A stretch of DNA of 64,000 bases from Adineta steineri (lineage: Eukaryota; Rotifera; Eurotatoria; Adinetida; Adinetidae): the NCBI GenBank assembly GCA_905250115.1, contig CAJNOI010000082.1, positions 81,789 to 145,788 on the forward strand, written 5' to 3'. A program made the position numbers and the translations under genes. Position 1 is the stretch's first letter. The number at the start of each line of letters is the position of its first letter. The notes beneath the pieces are model-generated. The model had not been told where the DNA came from, searched no databases, and worked only from the letters and a program-made list of their open reading frames with translations. This document shows, piece after piece, positions 1 through 9,583 of the stretch.

Positions 1-1218
1 TGCGTCATAACAAATGTAATCAGGGAGTATAAGATTTATGCCCGCTTGTATTAGTTTCGATTGATTGTTATCGTACAGAAAACGTACATGTCCATAGAGG
101 ACAGGAATAGTTGGAAATTGAAATAATGATTCACAGATGAACAGATCAGAGTTATTGGCGTTCGATAAAACAGACAGATTTGCACATGATTCTCCATTAA
201 TCTTATCGATCATTAGCGTATGACAAATCATAAATAACGAACAATTGTGAGACAAATTTCCTTTTGCTTTCATGGCTGTTTTTACTAAGTTGTTTCGTCC
301 ATTTACACATGACTTCTTAAAATTATTAACACACTGTCCATCAGCACAAGAAAAGCTCATGTCATTGGATCGACAAACTTGATCTTCGCATCGAAATCTT
401 GGATCTTTGGAACAAAAGCTAAAAGATGATCTACTAGTTGGTTCATCAGAACGATCGAGACAATCTGGATGTTGTGCGTCATCTTTGTAGAAATTTAAGG
501 GAATACACAAGCCATTATGACATCGATATTCATCATCAGCACATTCGTTTATTTCTAGAAGGAAACATTGTGCTTCATCGGCACCGTCATCAATACAATC
601 GATTTGACCATTGCATATTTCACGCCAATCAAGACACATAGGTGATCCGCGATCACATGTCAAATGAACGTAACATGATGACTCTCTGTTAGTATTAATC
701 ATGTCTTTAACATACCAGTCATTTGTCCTGTAGAAACTTTCCTTTGGGTGATCATCTGTGTCGATTAATATATGAGCAGCCGCGTACTCACATCGAAGAC
801 CAAACCACGGATCTTTGCATCGATAGAATATTTCTTTTGATGATGGATCATCAATGGTCGATTGTTCAATGTAAAGGAAATATCGTTCAGCAAGATCCAC
901 GGGAGCGTTCCATGAAATTAAGTGATCAATAGTAATATTTGACTGACGCAATTGTTTAAATGTATAGTTTTTAATATGTTGATGTTGATTGGGAAAACTA
1001 AGACGCGGTATACTGGTTTCATTCAGAGGACGACGACAATACTTAAGAATCTGACTTGTATTAGTCCGTAGCAACTCATAAGAATCTGTCCAATTAGCTA
1101 CATAATAATACAAGCAATCAAATTGTAATTGTCCATTACCGACCTTTCGATCTGTTTCATATAGATTTAAACTCGAATAAACCATTGGCCATAGCATTAA
1201 AACTATTAGATAAATCAT
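1..1218 (-). CDS. Secreted LDL-receptor class A repeat protein (5' part, runs off the window)
   Basis: An open minus-strand frame runs 406 codons from an ATG at 1218 to the window edge without a stop. The N-terminus is a short hydrophobic segment (MIYLIVLMLWPMVYS) that fits a signal peptide. After a domain with few cysteines come LDLa-like modules: one with the CNGQIDCIDDGADEAQC pattern (about residues 215-245), a second around CADDEYRCHNGLCIP, and a cysteine-rich segment with CEDQVCRSND and CADGQCVNNF. Several NxT/S sites suggest glycosylation. The C-terminus is missing, so it could be secreted or a membrane receptor. LDLa modules bind calcium and protein ligands; the ligand here is unknown. 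Hairpin copy 1463-1542 lies about 245 bp upstream. Confidence 0.85.
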   Translation of the reverse strand, partial: MIYLIVLMLWPMVYSSLNLYETDRKVGNGQLQFDCLYYYVANWTDSYELLRTNTSQILKYCRRPLNETSIPRLSFPNQHQHIKNYTFKQLRQSNITIDHLISWNAPVDLAERYFLYIEQSTIDDPSSKEIFYRCKDPWFGLRCEYAAAHILIDTDDHPKESFYRTNDWYVKDMINTNRESSCYVHLTCDRGSPMCLDWREICNGQIDCIDDGADEAQCFLLEINECADDEYRCHNGLCIPLNFYKDDAQHPDCLDRSDEPTSRSSFSFCSKDPRFRCEDQVCRSNDMSFSCADGQCVNNFKKSCVNGRNNLVKTAMKAKGNLSHNCSLFMICHTLMIDKINGESCANLSVLSNANNSDLFICESLFQFPTIPVLYGHVRFLYDNNQSKLIQAGINLILPDYICYDA

Positions 1219-2160
1219 CGTCTATCTTTGTATTACTCTTTTTTTTGTCTGACATGCATTTTAATATCTATCACACACACAGAGATTATTGACGAACATG
1301 TTTTGATTTGTTTTATTCTCGTCAGCTTTAGTAACACGTACAGACCTTGAGAATATGACACTCGTTTGATGAGAAATCACAAGCTATCTCAAACATGTCA
1401 TGAAATATGATGCTCGTTTAAATTGTTTCATAATTTTTTTTCTATCTAGAAAAAGTTCCGATAAGGGTGTGGGTGAATGGGTGTGGATGTTGGATATAGA
1501 TGCGGTTGTGAGAGATGCCTGTAATCGCACCCACACCCTTAAATAGTACTGGTATAGTATTTCGCGTACATGTAACACTTCGTTTTTATTTATCGCAATA
1601 ATGGTTTTAATATCAATATCGGATTTTGTTGGTTCAGGTTCCTAGAATCCGATCAGAGACCTACTATCGGAGATCAACGGTTCAAGTTAGAAGGATCAGA
1701 TCGGATCTGTAATCCTACGGAACCCAATATGATTCCATCACCAGAAATCCGATAAAAAACTATAGGAATCTGCAGGATAAGACTGGTAAACCTGGGTAGT
1801 GTTTAGCCTCATGTCCATATATTTTATTTATCCATCCTTGTTAGATGCTGTTTATCTATCCTCCAAATATTTCGCTTATCTATTCTTTATGTATATATAA
1901 TGTTATCCTTCATGTCCCTTGCGCTCAGACCTTGTCTATCGCTGTGTATGGCGAAGGACAGTCGATACATATAAAAAGACGAGCAGAGAACGTAAAAAGC
2001 AGTTAAAATTAGTATCATTATATGGTGTGTTTAGTTTATCGTAGGACGTTTGAAAACGACATCCTATTTAAATAAAGATTGTTACCATTACTATCATCGT
2101 TCATATTCATTACATCTCGAATTTATTAAATATTTACAAAGAAAAAAAAACTTCATCAAG
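1219..2160. other. Intergenic, divergent promoters of LDLa and G-alpha genes
   Basis: No coding signal. It contains the hairpin copy at 1463-1542 and, at about 1620-1800, a segment with repeated GGATCAGATCGGAT/AATCCGAT words that may be an old repeat. The 5' regions of the two divergent genes must lie here; no core promoter is recognisable. Confidence 0.5.
1463..1542. repeat. TGTGGG-type hairpin, copy 1
   Basis: The G-rich arm AAGGGTGTGGGTG is followed about 60 bp later by CACCCACACCCTT, which is its reverse complement. The loop carries more GGTGTGG-like words. Confidence 0.85.
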
Positions 2161-3598
2161 ATGCTGTGTTGTTTGTCTGCTAAAGCACGTGAACAGAAAC
2201 AAAGAAATCGAGAAATTGAAAAACAATTACTTCTTGATAAAAAAAATCAACGACGAGAATTGATATTCCTGTTATTTGGTACAAAACTTCGATTTTTTAT
2301 TTTGTTTCAAAATAAACAAATTTTTTTTTCTTAAATAGGTGCTGAAGGATCTGGTAAATCAACACTTATGAAACAAATGCGTATTATTTATGGTACAGGT
2401 TATTCCGAAGAAGATAAACGTTCATTTGTTAAATTTGTTTATCAAAATATATTCATGGCAGTGCAATCAATGATTCGTGCTATGGATACGCTCAAAATAC
2501 AATACAGAGATAAAAGAAATGAGGTTGCATCTATTTTAACTATTCTCATTTGTTTTTTTTTTGGTTATTTGTTTTAGCAAAAACATGCTCCACTTGTCCG
2601 TTCAGTTGATTATACAACTGTGACAATATTAGAACCTCAATATTTTGAAGCTATTAAAAGTCTTTGGAGTGATCCAGGAATAAAAGAGTGCTATGATAGA
2701 CGAAGAGAATATCAATTAATAGATTCAGCTAAATAGTAAAAATCAGTTTTCTTAATAAAATAAATAAATCAAAGAATTCTTCATGTTAAGTTACTTGGAT
2801 AGCATCGATCGAATTGCTGCGCCATATTATTTATCAACTGAACAAGATATCCTATGTGCTCGAATCCTTATTAATGGAATTACTGAATATTTATTTGATT
2901 TTGAAAATATTACTTTCCGGTAAATAAAAAAAATACTTTTAATAAAAAATAAGTTCATTTATTAAAATAGAATTATTAAAAATGGTGCACGAAGATCAGA
3001 ACATCGAAAGTGGATTCGTTACTTTGATAATGCCTTCGCAATAATATTTCTTGCCGCATTAGATGAATACGATCATGTTCTTGTTGAGTCTGACAATGAA
3101 GTAAACAAAGCGAATGTTTTGTTTTTAAATAAAAAAATTAAAATTTAGAATCAAATGGAAGAGAGTATAGCATTATTTCGTACAATTGTAACTAATCGAT
3201 GGTATATGAAGTTTCCTGTGATTCTTTTTTTGAACAAAAAAGATTTACTCGAAGAAAAAATCATGTATTCACATTTGGTCGATTATTTTCCAGAATTTGA
3301 TGGTAAAATTTATTGATTTAATAACTCAAAAAATTCAATTTGCTATTCTAGGTCCTAAACGTGATGCACAAGCTGCACGAGAATTTATCCTTAAAATGTA
3401 TGTCGATCTCAATTCAAATAGTGATCGGATTATCTATTCACATTTTAGCTGTGCAAATAGTAAAGACAAAAAAAATATTTTTCTTTTTAAAGAAGTTTTA
3501 ATTATTTAGATGCAGATGGTGATGGTGTCCAATTTTTAATTACTTCTGCTAAAGACATAATTCTTCAATCAAATCTAAAAGAATATTCGCGCAATTAG
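2161..3598 (+). CDS. G-protein alpha subunit, Gq-like, with degenerate GTPase motifs
   Basis: Eight exons (2161-2278, 2339-2523, 2578-2735, 2791-2919, 2971-3100, 3149-3302, 3352-3459, 3510-3598) join in phase to a 356-residue protein, the usual length for Gq alpha. It keeps the MxCCLS palmitoylation-type N-terminus, the P-loop GAEGSGKST (40-48), the arginine-finger position R178, NKKD (269-272), [20 protein letters not shown] and a C-terminus LKEYSRN. Key residues are changed: the DVGGQ switch II is KNGAR (200-204), so the catalytic Gln is Arg204 and the G3 Asp is Lys200; the Mg-binding Thr of switch I is Ile181. Either GTP hydrolysis is lost in a working paralogue or the gene is in early decay, but reading frame and splice sites are all intact. 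Start is the MLCCLS methionine by family comparison. Confidence 0.92.
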
Positions 3599-3672
3599 GA
3601 AAGGTTATGTGAAATAAAATGTGTTTATATGTGTATCACAGTCAAAAAGCATGGGTTTATAAAAGGTTATCG

Positions 3673-3738
3673 TTGAGAGTGTGGGTGTGAATGTGATATT
3701 AATGTGATGCCTATACCCGTACTCACACCTACCCTTAA
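3673..3738. repeat. TGTGGG-type hairpin, copy 2
   Basis: Starts TTGAGAGTGTGGGTGTG and ends CTCACACCTACCCTTAA, an imperfect inverted repeat. It sits about 75 bp past the G-alpha stop codon, probably in its 3' UTR or just beyond. Confidence 0.8.
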
Positions 3739-4226
3739 TAAATAATAAAGAAACATATTCTAATAATTTATCTTCACTTTTAATCCTTTGGAAACAGAAT
3801 TATTTTTTAGTCAAAAAATAGTATCAATATTTACAAACTAATCCGGACTCAATAATGAGATTCAAAATATCTAATGTCGTATCTTTCGTACAAAGTAAAA
3901 TATAAAAAAACGATACGTGCGTCATCTACACATGAGCCTTTATGCTAGTACCATCTTTCGTTGGGACTCATTTTATATTAAAAAAATACGTATCATAGAT
4001 ACTAGATTATAGTTTATCACCATAGTATTTTTTTTCCTCGTGCGTTCACTCTCATTTTACATATCGCTACCATGTCTGCATTTATCTTTGATTGGTACTT
4101 TTCATCACGCTTCATTTAATCAAATTATTCAAAGGTGTCTCAATACACTCCTGACATCACTTCCTCGATATTCAAGTCTAAAGTTTAAATATTTTTCTTT
4201 TCGCATTAACATCATAATAAAGGATA

Positions 4227-5290
4227 ATGTCAATGGTAAATAATCTTGTTTTGAACTATTATTAAAATCTATTTCTATAAGATATTTGTTTAGAAAAAAG
4301 AAGATCAACTCAAATTAGATTCCATCAAAAGGTTTTCATTCACGGTTCTTCATCTTGTTGATAGTTTTATTCCAACTACAGTAGTTGCACCTATTGAACG
4401 TGTAAAATTACTCCTTCAATGCCAGAATGAAATGCTGAAACAAGGTACCATTATTCGACCATACAACGGTGTTATTGATTGTATCATGCAAACTTTTAGA
4501 AATGAAGGTACCTTGTCATTCTGGTGTAGTAATCTAACCGCTTGTATTCTATCGTTACCCATTGAGGTTTGTGTGAATTGATGATTATTAATCAAGGAAA
4601 AATTAAGTGATGATGATTTTTTAGGCTATCAAATTTGCCTTCAGAGATAAACTTCTCGTAATGTTTAAACAAAATAAAAATCACTCACATATGGTGAATC
4701 TTGCTAAAAATATAGCAATTGGTAGCACAGCTGGTGTATTATCATTATGTTTTGTTCACTCACTTGATTATGCTCGTACACGTTTGGCTAATGATGTTAT
4801 AAGTACAAAGAAGGGAGGTGGTGAACGTAAATACAAGGGTCTTGTTGATGTCTATAAAAAAACATTGGCGACCGATGGTATTGCCGGTCTTTATCGTGGC
4901 TTTGTTATTTCATGTGTTGAGACGAGTATTTATTGTGGATGCGTTTTTGGTTTTTATGATACATTTAAACCAATTTTAGTTGGTCCTAATGATAATATTA
5001 CGCTTTTATTTTCACTTTATTTTGGTATCATAGTTACATCTTACTTTATTTCATATCCAGTTGATACTATTCGACGACGTATGATGATGACATCAGGTGA
5101 AGCAGTTAAATATAAAGGTTCAATGAATTGTATGTTCCAAATTTTACGAACTGAAGGTGTTATGGCTTTCTATAAAGGAGCTAGTATCAATATTCTTCGA
5201 GGTCTGGCTAGTGCTAGTGTCATACTTGCATTAAAAAGATTGGGACAATCTCATGCTGGCATTAAAGCTGATCCAAGTGCTAGTGATTAA
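4227..5290 (+). CDS. Mitochondrial ADP/ATP carrier-like protein (SLC25 family)
   Basis: Three exons (4227-4235, 4294-4566, 4625-5290) join to 315 residues. The three carrier repeats are visible: VAPIERVKLLLQ (about 34-46) with SFWCSNL (78-84), HSLDYARTRLA (139-149) with GLYRGF, and SYPVDTIRRRMMM with AFYKGA. The RRRMMM hexapeptide (244-249), the hallmark of adenine nucleotide translocators, is intact. Odd points: the second signature has HSLDYAR, so the helix-kinking proline is Ser; and SFWRGNL has become SFWCSNL. The expected role is ADP/ATP exchange across the inner mitochondrial membrane, but the divergence suggests an altered paralogue. The first exon has only three codons (M-S-M), inferred from a good donor and phase. 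Confidence 0.88.
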
Positions 5291-5628
5291 GAGAAAAGAA
5301 TATTTCATACAGAGTCATCTCAATCAGACTATCTTCCATTTTTCGTCTACTCCCATATACCTACCAACTGTTTTTTTTTCGTCATCTGGCCTATTGCCTA
5401 AAAAGAAGAACATAGATTTCTCTCTCTATCTTTTCATTTGTGACTGTTTATTTTCATTCCGCAGCATCTGCAAAAAAAAGAAACAATTACGTTGAATTTA
5501 GATCAGAATATTTATTTATTGAACATGTTTGTTGAGTAATGTCTATCAATAAGCAAAATCTTTTACACGAATCATATCATTCAACAATTACTGAACAAAC
5601 AAATAATTATACTTATGATTGAGGGTGT

Positions 5629-5852
5629 GGGTGTGGATCTGAAATAGAAAACGAACAGTTGAATGCAGGACACTTGCTCGCAAATCGTATAATTATATGG
5701 AGAAAGAATCCAAATTTCTACACTATTTCAAGTGTCTTTTAAAATTATCCTCGAAATGTTTGAGAGATATGAGTGTGGATATTTCTTTTGTCTCTTACTC
5801 ATATCCACACCCACATCCAACACTCTAGTCATCCACACCCACCCTCACACTT
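5629..5852. repeat. Compound TGTGGG-type hairpin, copy 3
   Basis: A left arm TTGAGGGTGTGGGTGTGG (about 5629-5647) and, some 120 bp later, GAGTGTGGAT with two C-rich arms (5803-5820 and 5831-5852, ending CACCCACCCTCACAC). It lies in the 700-bp convergent 3' intergenic region between the carrier and the P450 gene. Confidence 0.75.
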
Positions 5853-5989
5853 CAGTATAGAGAAGGAAAACAACGATACAAATTCTTCCAATTTGTAAAA
5901 TGCTTTGTATCGCTAAACGAAGTTAAATAAGAAATATTTATTAAGAATCTATAAGTTACAACTTAAAAAAGGTTGAAATAAATATAATT

Positions 5990-8900
5990 TTATGTAAAAA
6001 CATCGACACTATATCGATCAAGTGAAATTTCTTCAAGAATTTTTCCTGCTTCAACTTCATTACATTGTTTAATTTCTGCAATGATCTTGATAAAACATGT
6101 TTTCACTGATGTACCTAATTTGTTAGCACTACCACATGTATAAAATCGTGCACCAATGGAATACAATTTAGCAATCTCATTTCGATCTTCCCAAAGTAAA
6201 TCTTGAACATATTTTTTGTCATCATTTTTTTGACGAGAGAAAATAGATTTGACTTCTATTGCAGCAAGTTTCGACCACTTATCTAATTCATCTGAATACA
6301 AAAAATCTTCATTTGCTCGACATCCATAATAAAGAATTGTTCGTCCAATATCTCTTCCACATACGAATTGAGCTGCTCTTTCTTGAATAAATCCACGAAA
6401 TGGTGCAATTCCAGTTCCAGCAGCTATCATAACAATAGGTACTTTTGTATCTTCAGGTGGATGAAATTTAACATTACTTGCTCGAACACTACAACTAATA
6501 TGATCACCTTCTTTGAGATTTGCAAGATAATTCGATGCAACACCATAATATTGTCCAATTCCACTTAATGATGGTCTATTGAGTATATCCCATGTTATTG
6601 TTACAACTTCAGAATTCCATAAAGGTGATGACGAAATACTATATTGACGAACACGAAGTGATGGAAGCATTCGAAGATATTGTGCAAATGAAAGTTTACA
6701 TGATGGATATAATTCAAGAATGTCCAAAATATTTATTCGTTTATCAAGAATTTCTTTTTCATATTCATCTCCAGCAAGATTTGTAAGGCGTATTTGTTCT
6801 GTTTCATTTTTACATAATCCAGCAAGAATTTCAATTTGCTTTTTACTGATTGGTTGAGCTAACTCAACATAACCAATTAAAATATCAAATGCACTAACTG
6901 GATAATTTGTTGGAAAGAATGTATTCGTCGAAGAATTAATTTTAATATGAGTATCACCAGATAAATGAAATTGTTTAAGAACTCGAGAAACAATTTCAAT
7001 TGGATTTGTTGGTAAAACAGAAAGATAATCTCCAGTACGATAAGTTTGTCCTTTTGGTAATTGTATTTCCAAATGTCGTTTCATAGGTCCAATTTCATTT
7101 GCGTCAACTAAAATTTTATTTTGTAAAGCAACACCAAAATCTGTTATTTGCCCAAGATGTCTACTTGAATTGACAATTTCGATTGAAAGTTTTTCATTAC
7201 TAAACACATTTTGATCCCCAGTATCTTTTCGTAATGCTCGAAATAGATTTTCTTTCCAACTTTCAAATGCACCAAAAAAATCACCTGCAGCATCACCAAC
7301 ACCACGTTCAATAATTCGTTTACCACCCATGTTTTCAATCATCTGATCAATATAAGTTGGAACTTTTTGATACGTATCAATCCAATCATGATGACCAGCT
7401 CCAAATACAGCATAATTGATTTCTAATTTTGGTTTTGATTCAAGATAAGCGACAAATTGTTTGGCATTGTCGCATGGTTTACCTTCATATGAAGCAGTTA
7501 TTATTATAATAGGTCGATCATTTGGAAGACATCCAATAGAAGAATCGAGATTCGCTACTGTTGCATTATAACCATAGAGAGGTGCTTCAGATGCTAATGT
7601 ATCTGCAAAAGATTGACAAGAACCAGAATTACTACCAAAAAGAATACACATTGGTCGAAGATGTTCTCTATCAATTTGTTGTTTTGTTTTTTCTGGTATT
7701 TTTTCTGATTGTTTGACATTTGTATTAAGTAGAAATCCTATTTGTTGACGTGGTCGAACTCGTATTTTAAAACCATCTGGTTTGATTGTTAAGGTTTCTT
7801 TAATACGAAGATCATACGATGGATCAACAAATTCAATATTAAAATGTTTAAGTATAAGGGCAATAGCAAGAAGACTCTCCTGCCATGCAAAAGGTCGACC
7901 GATACAAGCACGTTGCCCATTACCAAATGGTTTCCATAAATTTGGTGGAAGTTTTTCAAATCCACCATTGAGCATTCGTTCTGGAATAAATTCTTCTGGT
8001 TGGTCCCATACCTTTGGATCACGATGTAATCCAGACAAAAGAACAAGTATCATATCGTCTTTCTCAACTATGTAACCACCTGGAAGCATGATATCACCTA
8101 TCTTCGATTCTAAACTAAATCCTGGTGCTGTAGGTTGTAAACGAAGTGTTTCTTTTAATACTGCATCGATATATTTTAATTTGCTTAATGTATCAACTGT
8201 AATTTCATTATATAGATCGACTTCTGCTTGTGCTTTTTGTAACGCACGTGGATTTTTTAGAAGATAATATAATGTAAATGAAAGAAGTCCAGATGTTGTT
8301 TCATGTCCGGCAACCAAAAAAGTAAACATTTGATAACGAATATTTTCATCAGATAATTGATAACCAGTTTCTGGATCTTTACCATTAATCATTCGATTAA
8401 GTAAATCATTAACATCATTTGGATTTTTACGACGTTCTTGAACAATTTCATCGCATAGATTGTGAATATATTCAACATCATTCTTGTAGCGACGCGCAGT
8501 TGTCATCATCAGTGTATTTTGCAAAGAAAATCGTCCAACACGTTTACCACTTTCAATAAGAACATTTATCATAGCATCAACAAAACGATGCATTGTATTA
8601 TGATAGAAACTATTGAATCGATAATTGAAACTGCATAAAGCAATAGTATCCAACGTCAAACGAGTCAAATTATCGCAAACATCAATTTCTTCCCCAGCAA
8701 ATCGTTCCCATCGAAGAATAAGTTGTGTACATATATCCATCATAGCTGGAAACATATCTCGAATGGCTTGTGGTCCAAAAGCAGGCATTAAGATTTTATG
8801 AGCAAGTTTCCAATTTGGTTCTGACGTATGTGCAGTAAAGAGTCCATCGCCAGCTGCAGCTCTCAATTCTTCTAGAGCTTGACTAACATTTTTATCGAAT

Positions 8901-9097
8901 TTTGTTTCGTCACATACAAAGTTAACAATTTCTTGACTACAAACTACCACAAAACTTTTGTTAAAAAAGGTCAATCGATAAATATCACCGTACAGTTTGT
9001 GCAATCTTTTCAGAGACTCTAAACCATGAGTAGAATCTATCTCTTTCAAATTTCCAATCAAAAACGTTGGTTGAGGTTGTGGAATTAATTTGCTCAT
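5990..9097 (-). CDS. Self-sufficient cytochrome P450/NADPH-P450 reductase fusion (CYP102/CYP505 type)
   Basis: A single 1035-codon exon. Residues about 1-450 are a class II P450 heme domain: DGLFTAHTSEPNWKLAHKIL, AGHETTSG (from 263), ETLR (the ExxR motif, about 316), and the heme loop PFGNGQRACIGRPF with Cys398 as thiolate ligand. Residues about 480-1035 are a diflavin reductase: FMN-binding FGSNSGSCQSFA, FAD-binding RQYSISSS, NADPH-binding GTGIAPFRGF, YYGCR and FYTCGSA. This is the layout of bacterial CYP102 (P450 BM3) and fungal CYP505 fatty-acid hydroxylases, with strong block-by-block similarity to CYP102. Residues corresponding to the BM3 carboxylate anchors R47 and Y51 appear replaced (K and V), so the substrate may differ. 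Animals normally keep these two proteins separate, so horizontal origin is inferred. Start is the ATG at 9097, just after a 5'UTR intron. Confidence 0.96.
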   Translation of the reverse strand: MSKLIPQPQPTFLIGNLKEIDSTHGLESLKRLHKLYGDIYRLTFFNKSFVVVCSQEIVNFVCDETKFDKNVSQALEELRAAAGDGLFTAHTSEPNWKLAHKILMPAFGPQAIRDMFPAMMDICTQLILRWERFAGEEIDVCDNLTRLTLDTIALCSFNYRFNSFYHNTMHRFVDAMINVLIESGKRVGRFSLQNTLMMTTARRYKNDVEYIHNLCDEIVQERRKNPNDVNDLLNRMINGKDPETGYQLSDENIRYQMFTFLVAGHETTSGLLSFTLYYLLKNPRALQKAQAEVDLYNEITVDTLSKLKYIDAVLKETLRLQPTAPGFSLESKIGDIMLPGGYIVEKDDMILVLLSGLHRDPKVWDQPEEFIPERMLNGGFEKLPPNLWKPFGNGQRACIGRPFAWQESLLAIALILKHFNIEFVDPSYDLRIKETLTIKPDGFKIRVRPRQQIGFLLNTNVKQSEKIPEKTKQQIDREHLRPMCILFGSNSGSCQSFADTLASEAPLYGYNATVANLDSSIGCLPNDRPIIIITASYEGKPCDNAKQFVAYLESKPKLEINYAVFGAGHHDWIDTYQKVPTYIDQMIENMGGKRIIERGVGDAAGDFFGAFESWKENLFRALRKDTGDQNVFSNEKLSIEIVNSSRHLGQITDFGVALQNKILVDANEIGPMKRHLEIQLPKGQTYRTGDYLSVLPTNPIEIVSRVLKQFHLSGDTHIKINSSTNTFFPTNYPVSAFDILIGYVELAQPISKKQIEILAGLCKNETEQIRLTNLAGDEYEKEILDKRINILDILELYPSCKLSFAQYLRMLPSLRVRQYSISSSPLWNSEVVTITWDILNRPSLSGIGQYYGVASNYLANLKEGDHISCSVRASNVKFHPPEDTKVPIVMIAAGTGIAPFRGFIQERAAQFVCGRDIGRTILYYGCRANEDFLYSDELDKWSKLAAIEVKSIFSRQKNDDKKYVQDLLWEDRNEIAKLYSIGARFYTCGSANKLGTSVKTCFIKIIAEIKQCNEVEAGKILEEISLDRYSVDVFT

Positions 9098-9102
9098 GAT
9101 AA

Positions 9103-9155
9103 CTGTGTACAAATCAAAGCCAATATTCTGTAGACAATCTCTAAATACAACTTAC
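9103..9155 (-). other. Probable 5'UTR intron of the P450-reductase gene
   Basis: On the minus strand ATTAA|GTAAGTTG is followed 53 nt later by TTTGTACACAG|TTATC, and the start ATG comes five bases after the acceptor. Both sites are canonical and the length fits other introns here. Since the coding part is intronless, this suggests that a transferred gene was fitted with a host-style leader. Inferred from sequence only. Confidence 0.6.
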
Positions 9156-9298
9156 TTAATGCTCTGTTGATCAAAAATTGATTGTAAGTACTTCTTCGTT
9201 GCTTTATTGAATACAATGAATTTCGTTACCTTTTTATATATCGCAAGTTTTTTCATTCTGTCTATACGTGTCATACAAATCTCCTTAGTGCAAAAAGA

Positions 9299-9405
9299 TA
9301 CGTGCACAGAATACGTACGCAGAATACGAGCACAGAATACGTGCCCAAAACACGAGCATAGGATACGTCCGCAGAATACGTCCTCAGAATACGTGCCCAG
9401 AATAA
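9299..9405. repeat. Degenerate minisatellite of CAGAATACG units
   Basis: About seven head-to-tail copies of a 12-16 bp unit with core CAGAATACGT (variants CAAAACACGAG and ATAGGATACGT). It sits between the divergent P450 and nuclear-receptor genes, about 200 bp upstream of the P450 start. Confidence 0.75.
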
Positions 9406-9583
9406 AACAGAATAGAACAGAAAAGAAAAAAACAACGTTTCATTGTTCTTCTTTATTTTTATTTGTCACTGATAAAGACAGAAAAAAATACTCACAAGCT
9501 CCGGTAAAACGTCGTACGCAATTTTTTTCATCGCTTTCGTGGTGTACACGTAAAAAAGCACAAAATAAAAAAGTTGAAGGCAA

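Noticed and set aside
9110..9112. TTG as start of the P450 fusion
   Set aside because: An ATG five codons later follows a canonical acceptor, so the upstream bases are intron or UTR.
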